From assembly GCA_037074765.1 (NCBI GenBank), contig JBAMDO010000140.1, forward strand, positions 62,001 to 126,000: a DNA stretch of 64,000 nt, read 5' to 3'. This document shows, piece after piece, positions 43,111 to 64,000 of the stretch (positions are counted from its first letter, which is position 1; the number at the start of each line of letters is the position of its first letter). This stretch comes from Mansonella perstans. Lineage: Eukaryota; Nematoda; Chromadorea; Rhabditida; Onchocercidae. A program made the translations under genes and the position numbers. The notes beneath the pieces were generated by a model, which searched no databases, had not been told where the DNA came from, and worked only from the letters and a program-made list of their open reading frames with translations.

Positions 43111-46100
43111 AATAAATGATGTTGGAAACAATAAGGGAAACAATAACGAAAAAAACAAAATCGATTGATATGCTTAAGATAATCCACCAAATAACAGAAG
43201 TAATTTTTCTTTCCAATTAATTTTTCTCCCTGCGATTGGAATATTGTTTGAAATGTGAAAGGAAATAAGTGATTGTTTCAATAGCTCAACAAGTTATTTA
43301 CTTTACTTACCTGATGATCCTTTCATTAAGTAATCAGTGTGATTATGTATGTACATATAATCAGTTGCTATGATCGGTACAATTCGATGAATTTCGAGAC
43401 CTTTTGCAATTCCTTCGCATATATCAAGTTTAAATGCATCAATTTTCTTTGACATTCAGCAATTCAGCTAACTGGAAAAATGTTAAAACTCATCGGTTTG
43501 TGTTCCAACTACGTTGTTGCATCTTTTATTTTAATTCTCAAAGGTTTTCAAATAATCTAAAACAACTGTCAGAGTTTTCAAAAAAAAGGATTTTTTTTTT
43601 CTTTTTACGGAAAGATTGTACATAAGCATTGTTCTGTATAATTTTTATATTATATTATTTTTTACAGGCTTTATGTGTCGATAATACATGGAGTTGTTTA
43701 GGGTTTAAATTGTATTCGTATTTGAATTTTTTTAATCTAACTCTCTGATTTTTCATTTTCAAATTCTTTCTGTTGGACGACACACTAAAATCTAGAAATC
43801 GAAGTTTGAATGTGATTCTACCAAAAAAATTCGCAAATTATGATTTATAGAAAAAAAACGTGAGAAATTCTTAAATTTAAAAATTAACACGATTTCTGTG
43901 TATTACTCCAGCATGGTAGTTGTCATATTAGCAAGTCAGAATTCTGAACTGACTTTTCTTTGCTTACTTCTTTCATCCTATACCAGTGCTAAACATTTTG
44001 CGCACCTTACATAATCTCTACTAATTAGCAAATTCATGATAACATACCGTACCATTTTCTGTATTTATGTAATGGCCATGTGTCTTTACTTGCATTAAGC
44101 GAGTTGTTGATATTTTTGAAATTATTTTATCAATTTATGCAGTATGAACTGAAAATTCTGAATAACAAAATTCGTTTGAAATACACAAAAATTTCAAAAA
44201 ATACCAAGAATTACTGAAAATATTCTTCTATCAGTATCCTTTCCTGATTGCTTATTCATCAGTTGTATTATATCGCTATTATCAGTATCATCATTGCTAT
44301 CGCAGTCGTTTTTATCATCACACAGGGCATAAAGAATTTACTTTTAATATAACAGCAAATGATGAGACGCTGTGAGAAATTTTTTGTACGGGTGACTGTA
44401 ATGTCTTTTTTGGGGTCTTCATTGTTTTAAAATAATTTGTTAATTAAAAAGTTTTTTTTCGAGAAATCGTTTAATAAATTTTCACGTTTTTCTATTATTT
44501 CGAAACTTGAAGAGAATTTTGTAGCTATGTTCTGATGCCTATAAATCTTATTAAATCGGAAGAATCAAAAGATTTGGATCCTATAGAAACCTATTTCAAG
44601 AAACATTGGGCTATCATTCCATGGAAGGTCATAAAAATCTTTGCGCTCTATTTCACATGTCGTTTTTTGATTTTTTTAAAGATTTTATCCGACACTTGAT
44701 TGTCTTGAGTCTGGCAGTCTGATGGGATTCACGCGGATATAAAAAAAAACCTGATTTTAACTTATTTTAAAGTTAGTCGTAATGACATTTTTTTGGGAGA
44801 AAATTATCTTAAAAATAAATGCACTTTTAAAAAAGGCTTAAATTTCAAAAATTTTGTAGCAATGGATCATGTTCATCATACTATCATTTATCGAATCATG
44901 CAATATAAAATTAGCAAAGGCAAGTGACAGCATCAGGTATAAAATTCATGAAAAAATTTTAATATAAAAAGCCTTCTACTGAGAATGTCCAGTCCTAAAC
45001 GTGAGGAAATACAAACAAAAGATGGAATCATTTCCTTTATCAAAAAGACAAAGAATGTTCCAATTCAAATTGAACTACTGTCGTAGAAATAGCAAAAATT
45101 ATTCCATTTTGTTAATGATATATTTAATCTTAACCGGATTCAGTTGACTGATACCTTATTACACAGACAAAAGACGACTTTTGACATCAATTAATGGTGT
45201 ATCATGTTTTAAAACAAACCGTAGAATATTACAGTTCTTAAATTGCAGTATCAATAGTAGTATCTGTTTTCTTGAATGATGATAATGATAATGATGCACT
45301 AAAAAAATGTACTTGTAAAAAGATAAATAATGATTGGATACAAGAAATATCATGATACTTCATGCTGTTAACAGCAGTAACCTTTTTTTTACATTCCGGC
45401 ATTAATAAATTTTGTCTTATTCAATACAAGATTAAAGGAATTCGTTGCCAAAAGACTGGACTTCAATTTCTTTTTCACATTTGTTGAAATGAACTTAATT
45501 TCTCATTTGTTCGTGACTCTTAAGCTCCAAACATTTTTGTTTTCACTATCTTTGAAAAAATAAGAATGATTTTTGTTTTCTATATTTTATATTTTTTAGT
45601 AAAATTGATAATCAAAATATTATAAAGGCTACATAATGATAACAGCACTGTACAATTCAGAACAAGATCTGGCAGTGTACTAAATTTGAGCTTTAAAAAT
45701 TTTTGCAATTCCTAGAGCGCACAAGTTTCATGATGAACAGAAATTACAGCAGTAGAACCAATTACTGTATAAATAGTACTGGAAATGGTATTGGTGAGAA
45801 AAGCAATTGCACAATAGCAGGAACTATTACGATAGAACTTGCTGTTACTGTTATTATTAATCGCTATAACTACTGTCACATATTATTATTTTTATTTTTA
45901 TTATCAATTGTTGGCATTGCTATTGCAATAGCAAAATTTCAGAAACATTAATTGCTTTCTTGTTATATAATTGATCATTTCCATCGTTGATTCTAGCGAA
46001 AGTAAATACTGGCTCTAGAATGCTAGCTAAAACAAAATAAAATTTTTGACAGAATCTAAAGCAAAATGATAGATCGAAGCACAAGGAAAAATCAATTTTA

Positions 46101-46614
46101 TTTGCATGAATTCTTCAAGATTTATTGATTAGCAAAGTGAAAATCCTCAAAACTATCTGAAATTGCAAGATTTTATTGATTGGTAGGAAACAGTATTAAT
46201 GAAAAATAAGAAAGATAACAATGACGTAATGGCTTAGATAGTGAAGTTTGAAAGAAAATCACGAAACTTCGCTAAAATTAAAAAAATTCTGATTTGAAAT
46301 GAATGAAAATAAAAAATTTCCGCTCGGAGCCGTGTTAATCATTAAGAACAACAAAAGCAATCAAAAAGTGACATTTTATTTTTCTTGGGAAATTTACGAG
46401 TATTGCTTTTTTATGGCTAAAAGCAAAAATACATGCCTTAAAGAAAAGGCTTTTTGTCGGAGTAACTCAGAAGCTGAAAAATTCGAATAATAAAGAATTG
46501 GCTAGCCGAACAATTGTCTTTTATTTTTTCTTCGTTGCCGAAGAACGGCAGCTTATAACTAAATTTATGGATTGTTTTTCAGGATTTGAATTAAATTTCT
46601 CAAAAATGAACCGT
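43111..46614. other. Convergent intergenic region between famk-1 and unc-7
   Basis: 3.5 kb between two genes that point towards each other. Only short open frames are present, some built from AAT- or TTA-rich simple sequence (45700-45900). No gene recognised. A strong donor (CATCAG|GTAAGT) on the minus strand at 43311 has no partner exon. Confidence 0.5.
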
Positions 46615-46620
46615 TTTATT
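46615..46620 (-). terminator. Poly(A) signal AATAAA of unc-7
   Basis: TTTATT on the plus strand is AATAAA on the minus strand, about 60 bp after the unc-7 stop codon at 46679-46681. Confidence 0.6.
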
Positions 46621-46678
46621 GGTTAAAGCAGTGATGAAATGAACAAACCTAAATGTTTTCATGATCAGTTTAAATTAA

Positions 46679-55469
<8,791 letters not shown>

Positions 55470-56528
55470 GCAACCGTCGCTCTTTTTTGGGGCGCATACG
55501 GCAGCAAAAATGGCTGAAACGTCACAGTTTACAGTGCTCCCAGCTAAAAGTGTTACTTGTTGAGTTTCGAGCGACTGTTTGTAGACGAGCCAGAAATATC
55601 AGATTGATTTCAAGTAGAGGAGCGAAGTGATGTGAAAAATTGCAGTACTTTTCCAATACACTAATAACTCTTTCAAAATTCATGTTCATCAAACAGAACA
55701 ACGTGAACTGATAACAGAAAAATTCCGTGAAACTTAAAGAAGTACTGGTGTTAGTGGTCGTTATTCAGGATGATTAATATTGCATCAATAAATTTGCCGA
55801 TTAATTTGCAATGAGCATTAAAATTGATCCTTTTTTTAAAATATATCAACACCAATGAATGCACTTTTAGATCCGGAAAGCAAAAGTTTTAGTCGAATTT
55901 TTCTAAATTAGCAGATTTTAATTGCTTTTTTTTTACAGTAGCAATAAAGCCCCGAACTTGAAATTGCCAGCAGCAATTATCACTTCAGGAAAATATTTAA
56001 AATAATGTTTTCAGTGGCAACAGAAAGTATCGGAGGAAACAAGTCTCCGAAAACTCAAAGATTAACCAATACTACTCATTTATTAGCAATTTCATTAATG
56101 TCTTAAAAAAAGAGTAACGGAAAATTTCGCTCTATAAATTAACACACTAACACAGACACACAAACATATCACACAATCACATAAAGAAATCTATTAGTAT
56201 ATTATAGACCTGAATTACCACCCTTTAGAATTTGGCATTTATGGGAATTTCATTGTAACTGCTGATGCCTTACGAGCTTTAAAGCATCAGTTTAGAGATT
56301 ATTTCACATAGCGTTTAAGTTTTATTTTTTATTGTAAGTTAAAAAAAAAAACCTTAATGATGAGAAAAATTTATTAGAAATTGAAAAAAGATGCCATCTG
56401 TTGGCATAAAACTGATGCATTTTTTAATGAGTTGCTTGTAAAAAGTTTTTTATTTAAAAATTTCTCACTCAGAAGAAAAAAATAAATCGAAATGAATATG
56501 CAAACTGCCGATTTATAGTAAGCATATA

Positions 56529-56556
56529 TAAGAGAAAGAGAGAGAGGGAGAGAGGT
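56529..56556. repeat. (GA)n microsatellite
   Basis: GAGAAAGAGAGAGAGGGAGAG-type run. Confidence 0.85.
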
Positions 56557-58540
56557 CAGATCATACTATTATAAGGTATAAGATAAACAATGTAAAAGTT
56601 GTCTCCAATTTCTCGATTTGATATCTAATAAATGTTTCAATTATTTTGCATCAAAAAAGATTTTAGCAAGCTAGAACTAAGAAAAGTTTTTTGAATACGA
56701 ATATTTGCCTAATGACTTGTTATAATAGTTAATAATGTCAAAAATGATTGGGTCTTTAGTTTCCGTAGAATGAAGAGCTATGTTCCTACGAAAAAGAAAA
56801 TGATTCTTGCTAACTGCCAAAATTTCTCGAACTGGAGTGTTAGTTCAGGGAAGATGAAATAACTTGGATCAGAATTTAAATTAGGTCCAATTTGGATGTA
56901 TACAACTTAATGCAAGTATGTAAATTGGATAGATTGAAATTCCATATTTATGCTTCTTGACTCAGTCAAGGTGAAGCATATGATGCAAAATTTTCATAAA
57001 GCAAGCAGTAAGCGTGAATGAAGCAAAAGAAAAAGATGAAAATGTTTTCAATTAAATGAAAATAAAAAAAAATGACAAATTTTCTGAATTGAGTGCTTTT
57101 AGCTTAGATAAGAGAAAAAAGTGTCAAACATAACTTTTTCTTCAATTTTTCTTTCTGTCATTACTCCTCACCCTATCATTTCATCATTTTGATAAAACAT
57201 ATATTTTTAAGGGTTCTTTTTCAAGCCTCATTTGTCAATCCATTAAGCAGAAAATGGTTAATTCATTTCATGCTGCTTTTGAATTCTGATTTTTTTCTTC
57301 GTCATTTTTTCTTTTTTTTTCTTGAATAATAACATATAAACTCTAAGAAAATCGTGTTTTTGATTTATTCAGAAGAAGATGAAGACATTTCAAGGCATGC
57401 AATGTTCTATAAAAATTATAGCACTAAAGGTTCACATTGAATGAGTTGAGGTTAATTTCTTCTGTGATATAAATAATAATTTATTCTTTCGTGAATGAAA
57501 TTCTAAGCTTTAACAATCAACATTTACTGCCATCTAGGAAGCAATTACTAACTGACAAAATGCAAGGAAAAAAAACCCACCTGAATTGGCCAGGTGTACG
57601 CTAATATCGAAAATTATGTCTCGATCAATGACCGTTATCAAAGTCATCATAAAATGCAAATTAATGGCCTCATTTTACTTTATCCCTTGTTTTACTATTG
57701 AAACTATTAAATTTCTTCTTCGCATTGGAAAATTTTAATTAATTTCATATTTTCAGGAAATTTTTCAAAACTGATTTAGCAATTTAAATTAGCGAGAAAG
57801 TTCGTTTTTTTCCTCTTTCAAGTTTTTTATGTAACTAGTTAATAATATGGATACTGATCAATAGGTAATAAGCTACCTTAGAGATTAGCAAATTACCATC
57901 CACCTGGATGGACAATCAAATCAGATGGTGAAACTGATACGAAAAAGTGACGAAAAAATTGCAAGTTCAAATAAATATTTTAAAAAAGTACAGGAAATGA
58001 CATGAAATAAGCATCAATTCGTATTACTTCTTCATGAGTCGCTGCGACAAAACGTAACTATCCGATTCTTTCCAATTTGTTATTTTAATACCAAAACTAT
58101 TTGATTTCTTCCTGTCCAACGACAATTATAGTTGACACGTTCTTCATGTACTTTTTGTCTCCGCAAAAGCTTTAAGGGATTTTAAAAGTTTTTAAACTCA
58201 ATTATACATTTTATTTGCTTTTAAGCAGGTTACTAAGATGGAATATTTTCATCTAAAATTATTATTTTAACAACTTTCTAAAGATATTCATACATAAGAA
58301 GCAGAAGTTACAGAATCACAAAAACTTTTGCCATGTCATTTAATCTGACAGAAAAATTAGTTGCTTTTCTCTTTTTTCAAAAGATGGTTTAAATTTTGGT
58401 GAAATTTATGAATGTATGACATGATGGATTGGATTTCAGTGAAAGATTGATTGCTCCTATACCTCCTTTTTTCAAAGGCTGCCATTACACTTCAATAAAA
58501 GAATGTTATTTTGGCGGCTTATGCAGGAAGTATCCAGGAA

Positions 58541-58580
58541 GAATCGGACACTTTGGAAGTATCGGACGCTTTGGAAAAGA
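58541..58580. repeat. 18-bp tandem duplication inside a short open frame
   Basis: ATCGGACACTTTGGAA at 58543 is repeated as ATCGGACGCTTTGGAA at 58561. In the plus-strand frame 58429-58626 this reads GRIGHFGSIGRFGK. The frame has no other support as a gene. Confidence 0.7.
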
Positions 58581-61500
58581 CCGAACAACATTTATTTTAA
58601 TTTCCGTCCTTATCGTCGAAAAATGAAATAATGTGTTCACTAAGAAAAAACATTATTTTATGCTTTCGTTTTACCGAGATAAAAATCAATCAATAAGGCA
58701 TCATTAAACAATAAGCTCTTCATATCATGCTGTATAATAATACCATTTAAGAGATGTCACTTATATTCTAATCTAATATTTTTTTTTCCTTTAAAATTTG
58801 GAAAAAAAGCGGACCAACAAGAGGCAAGGAAATTGGAAAATAAATGGGAAAAAAAAAACTGGTACAAGCGAAAAAGAAAAACGAAATGAAATGGCAAGCC
58901 TGATAGTCTTGCATTTAAAACATTCGGTTGATTATTACCATCATATTGTTGAAGCCCTAATGATGACCTCAATAATATCCTGAACTCCTAACTTAACCGC
59001 AAATTTTTAACAAACAGTTTCACTACCTATCTTCGCTGTATGCGTTTATTGAAATCCATATTTTCCTGGCTGTCTATCCAGCAGGTGAGTAAGCGTATTT
59101 AACAACAAACGGCCCTACCTATTTCTCAGGAAATTCTCAACTTTTCGAAGGTTGTAAGAATGAAGAATAGAAGGTAGGAAATTTTCTCTATCTTCATAAA
59201 TAAAACAGTGGTGGGCATCATAGAAACCGAATTATGCCGCAACCAAGGAAGCAAATGGGATCGGCCACGGAACACTTATAGATGTCATAGAGGACTCTCC
59301 AAGGATGACGGGAAGAGGAATAATCATCGGCTAAATCGATCCTTTTCATTTTATCGTTTCTTTTGGTAGAAAATAAGATTTTTTTTCAAAACTAATAAAT
59401 TTTCAAGTTCGGACTACAATATTTATTCAAAATTATTTCAATCTTCCAATCAAATTAATAAGTCACGAATCTAATCAATATGAAATTTCTGGAAAAAGAT
59501 ATATCACAACAGTTTTCAATAACTGTTAAAGTACTAATTTTCCATAAGTTATGTCCCAGCATACTGGTTAATTGTAAGTGATTAAGTGTAGTAGAATAAA
59601 ATGGTATAAGAAAACAATATTAATGAATCTGTGATATTCTCAAATGCTTACAATTAATTATTTTCAATCCAGTATGTTAATCACTTACAGGTTATATCGA
59701 ACTACGACTTATTATTTGAAATCACTATCATATGACTATGACTATAAGCGAAATTCAGGTTAACATCAAATTTGAAATACCTAAAGCAACTTATCACTTC
59801 ATTTGTGCTGTAAATAAATTTGTAAACTAGATGGAGATGGGGGGTTGGTAAGAACAAAGTTAGCTTACTACGATCAATACATGATAGTGTCTGTACTGAA
59901 AGGATAATACATTAAATAAGATTGGAAGCAGATAAAGTGTGAGCAAATTCGATAATACAATGTGACAAGCAGAAAACATCAAAGAACATAGCTTTTTGTT
60001 GCTTTCTAGTTTAAGCAAACTAATAGAAGTAAAGAATGATAAAATAAAATGCTGGAAGCATAGAGATTTCATGCAAGGTAACTTTCAGCGCACCTCATGC
60101 ATGCAAGTAATAAGTAAATGTTTTTTCCGTATTTATATACTGATGCATTTAAGTGGAACTTGACGTCATAAATTCTTGTCAATTCTCTGCATCTATTCTT
60201 TAGCCTGTAGCTATTCCTTAATGAAATAACCTTATTAGTCCGCTATTATTCAAGAAAAGTTCCATAGAATTTGAAAAATTCGCTATTTTGCTGTTCAGAT
60301 TTTCGAAAAATAAAATAATGTAAGTGTTGGAGCAAAACTAAAAATTTTTATGTATTTGTTAAATTCAAATTACTTTAACTGCTAAAGTAAATTTTGGTAC
60401 AATCATAACTTACTTTTCTTTGCAAACGAATATTTAAATTAATTACGCACTTTCCTCTACTTTTACAGACATTATTCAAAAATTTCTATTTCAGACATTT
60501 AAATTTCGTAACAAGAAGATAACCTGTTGCAGAATAATTGAAATTATATTTGCAACGCATGTGAAACAAACATTAACGGTATCTAAATTGTGCATTACTT
60601 TCTATTTAATCCATCAATAAGCACTGAAATACGATTAGCAAGAAAGCAAGGTGTTCATCCTATCTCGGTTATCCCTCCCGTTCCCCGTCCTTTTCCGGGA
60701 TTCCTGTGCGTATTTCTATTGCAAATGACGCATTTATTTTTCAACGTATTTTCCACGTGGAAGTGAAAGCTTACGATTGTTTACTTTACAGATCCTTTGA
60801 GATTAATTTTTTAGCAACTGAAAGAAAAAATGGTGGTAATTCAAGTCAACTGCATATTCATTAAATTTATAACATCAATTAAACTCATTAAACTTATAAA
60901 TCATATATTTCTGCATAATGAAAGCCACACGTTCCTATGCTATCATTGCAGTAATTTATTCATTACAACGGATTATTATTTTTGTGCTAATAATTTAGAG
61001 TGCTAGAGATTGTAAGAATTTGTAAAGCCGTTCAAAAGAAACCAGACAGTTTTAATTTACAAATATGTTTTAAAATTTGATTACTTCACCTCGTTAGTGT
61101 TGGAATTTTAATGAAAAGTGTAAGTGAAGTTTTCCTCTCATGAGGATGCCAATTTATTGGAACAGCTATATGTTTTTACTGTTCCACTTGTGAATATAAA
61201 TGATAAGCCTTCGTAACTAATCGTTGATATTAACTGATAAGGCAGAAAATGCTGTTGAATTTATTTGGTTAGATTTGAAAGAAGCAATATGAATCATGTA
61301 GAAGACAATTTCTCCAATTGGTTTTTTAAAGAATCATTTGAATAGCTGTGGTAAGAAAATAAAAATAACAGAAAGCTGAAATTATCACACGAGAGGCATA
61401 TTAAAATCATTTTCATTATTTATTAAAGTTCATTACGAGTAACGAAATCATTCGAATTTATGATGTTTTTGCCGTGAAAAGAAAATTAATGAAGTGTAAA

Positions 61501-63141
61501 TTAAATTATCAATTTTAAGTGCATATTTCTCAATAACTTCTTTACTATTTTACCCGAGAAGCATATTTCTAATTAACTTCTCTCTCATATTACTTGAAAA
61601 CAATGTTTAAAAAATTTTTAGTGCAATTGTTGTAGCTGACTAGTTAAATAAAGTAAAGTTTTGCCAAAACATTAAAATGTTCTCAAATTCTGACAAGAAT
61701 AATGAAGAAATGACATAAAATAATTGAAAAATAAATGATTCGTCAAGTTCGCCGAAAATGCCAGTTGATAATTAATTAATTTTTTACAATCCCTTACTTT
61801 TTGTCCCAAGAATCCATGAGTTTAAAACAACCCTAAGGACAATATACTAATAAGATTTAAAATAGGTAATCATTGAACTCATTTCTTTCGCATGTTAAAA
61901 AACATGTTTAACTGAGAAGAATTGATGAAGTTAAGATTATGAACGCTGCTCTTTTGTCACAAAATGAACAGTTCAGAATCATTTAGTCGTCTCCATCAAA
62001 CGCGGAGTGATTAATTAAAATTCTTAAAAACAGAACCTAATTCTACCTAAATTTTGAATCGAAAAAAGTATATTTACTACCAACAACTGACAATCATCGA
62101 AAGTTAATTCATAATTCTTAATCCTGATTATACTACAAGAACGACATTCTGAAGCGAAAAAAAAAGCTTCATAAAAAAAGCATAAAATGTCACATCACGA
62201 AATTTAATATCAATTAGCAAATGCAAATGAACGTTAAAGAACCATGAAAAGTGAAATATTTTTCCATAGTTTGATCTCCGCCAAAAGCGATAAATTTTTT
62301 TAAAATAAAAAAAAAATGCGATGGTTAAAGAGTTCACAAATTCAAATGAATGAACAGATGTAGTTTTTTATAAAATATGTGTAAGCCATATGAGCTTATG
62401 CCAATGGCACTGAAGTAATCTTTAATCAATAAGTATCACTGGAAAAAAAAAACACACACTGAAAAAAAAAAGATGGGATTTGGCATTGACACTCTAATGA
62501 GCACTTCACTAATAACTTTTTTTTTGACGGCGGTAATTAGTATGAAGACTTTATGAGCAGTAAAAGCTTGCAAAATTTTTTGTCAAATTATATGTTGAAA
62601 ATCAAGTGACTTTAAACTACTTTTTGCTTTCAACATTTACAAGATATTTCAAGCACAAAGTTCAAAGATCGTGAAATGATTTGAATATTTTATATCCATA
62701 AAAAAATAAGCTGAAAGATTATGTATTTTCTAAAGATAGAAAAATTGTTAACATTTTAAATATCCTTTGCTTATTGTATGTTAATCTGTTTAAAGCATAG
62801 CCATGCATTAGAACTAATCAGTGCTCAGTCAAAAGAAATCTCATTGACTAGCAGGATAGAAAACTTGGTAACAATGACTGCATTAAAGCAGGCAACGATA
62901 ATGATAGTTTTGACAGTAGTGGTCATGATGATTATACAGCATTACTAATGTTAGTAATATGATAGCAAAAGTTTACCCTTTAATTTTCTCAATCAAATTT
63001 TAGAAAAAATTCTACGTGTTTGTCAAACAAGGGCAACTTCATTATAGTATTCAACACTGCTACTTCTAATTATGCATGTCATGCATGATATTTTTCTTAC
63101 TCCACGTATCAGATTTAAATTGGAGTGAGCTGAAAAAAATT

Positions 63142-63180
63142 CGGTAAATAGTGACAAAGGCCGGTAAATGGTGATAAGGC
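63142..63180. repeat. 20-bp tandem duplication
   Basis: CGGTAAATAGTGACAAAGGC is followed directly by CGGTAAATGGTGATAAGGC. Confidence 0.8.
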
Positions 63181-64000
63181 CAATAAAAAAAATGGCTTTT
63201 GGCTTGCTTTTTTTATTTCAGATATCTAATGGTAGATTGTATAATTAGTAGCAAATATTTCTAGTCTAATTTCAACTTGATATGCTCAATCTTATATCCC
63301 GTTAGCAGAAACATCCTCAGTTAATGCAGCAAAGCAGTTAGCGAGATCGTCTCCGAACTTCTAGTTAATACCTGGCAATACGTTTGATGCGCTTATTTAA
63401 AACAATATTCAGCTTACATACAGGAAAAAAAATTCCATATCCTATAGAGGTTAAAAAACATTACACCTTGAAGTAAAAGGCAAATATTCCAATAATTCAG
63501 GATGATAGAAACATTTGATATTAGCAATGCAAATGGTTCTGTGGATACAATTTGTGACCGTTTGTTAAGACAGGCTTAACTTTTTTTCTTGGGTTTTAAT
63601 TGTATAATGACATTTTTTTTCAAAAGAAAAAAGTACAAATAAAAACTAGTAAATTGATATAATTTATTTGAGGGATATTCTTCAATATTTATGACCCTGA
63701 ATAGCAATAATAATTGTACAAAGCTTCAAGGATGAAAAAAAACAATTAACTTTTAATTTTTTATTCCGAATTTGCTGCAATAGTACTTCAAAGACCGCTA
63801 AGTGAATCATGCAGAATGATTCAATTTCAAAGTTCTGAAAAAAATTATCAACCAACAAGCTTGCATCAACTAACGGGAACCTTTTCTATTGGAAGCTTTA
63901 TTCTGGTGGAAAAGAAAATGAAGCATTTTCTCATGCAAATAATGCATATCATCGAATAAAAAGATTCTATTTGATTTAAGCAGAAAAGGATTTGTCCAGT

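Larger units (their letters stand above)
55470..64000. other. Gene-poor right end of the window
   Basis: 8.5 kb of AT-rich sequence upstream of the proposed unc-7 first exon. Open frames are below 75 codons and none is recognised. It holds short simple repeats and a GC-richer patch at about 60660-60710. It may contain unc-7 promoter sequence or a large intron of a gene beyond the right edge. Confidence 0.5.

Noticed and set aside
43290..43316. Minus-strand ATGAAAGGATCATCAG with a GTAAGT donor
   Set aside because: No partner exon before or after; probably chance.

Overview
This window looks like nuclear DNA from a parasitic nematode, most probably a filarial or spirurid worm. The DNA is AT-rich. 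Genes are cut into many small exons (about 40-200 bp) with GT..AG introns and TTTCAG-type acceptors. A reverse-strand copy of the nematode spliced leader SL1 sits at about 6.04 kb, and all recognisable proteins have nematode orthologues. The species cannot be fixed from the sequence alone. All gene models here were spliced by hand, and every model except the left-edge fragment closes in frame from ATG to stop.

Layout: (1) 22-410, +: the last two coding exons of a gene that enters from the left, product unknown. (2) 0.4-6.5 kb: no gene recognised. It holds a 22-bp perfect inverted repeat (4.16/4.34 kb), a fold-back element of about 870 bp with arms of about 240 bp (5117-5982), an antisense SL1 copy just outside it, and a 33-bp tandem duplication. 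(3) 6588-11009, +: a 16-exon coiled-coil protein, most likely the FBF1/DYF-19 ciliary transition-fibre protein. (4) 11813-17740, -: eEF2 kinase (efk-1), 18 exons, 737 codons, convergent with gene 3. (5) 19159-23970, -: mitochondrial Rho GTPase Miro (miro-1), 16 exons, 630 codons. (6) 24-38.5 kb: a long gene-poor stretch with simple repeats, including a TAG microsatellite of about 160 bp, and one weak exon candidate at 36.2 kb. (7) 38480-43109, +: a FAM20-family secretory-pathway kinase (famk-1) with tandem splice donors and two alternative C-termini. (8) 46679-55469, -: the gap-junction innexin UNC-7, with a core of 10 exons and a proposed proline-rich N-terminal extension encoded up to 5.4 kb upstream. 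(9) 55.5-64 kb: no gene recognised.

The genes are ordinary conserved eukaryotic genes and do not form one pathway: cilium base (dyf-19), control of translation elongation (efk-1), mitochondrial transport (miro-1), secretory kinase (famk-1) and electrical synapses (unc-7). I found no new multi-gene system. The most unusual items are the SL1 copy next to a fold-back element, the famk-1 splice-variant ends (one using a trinucleotide repeat as coding sequence), and the unc-7 N-terminal extension.
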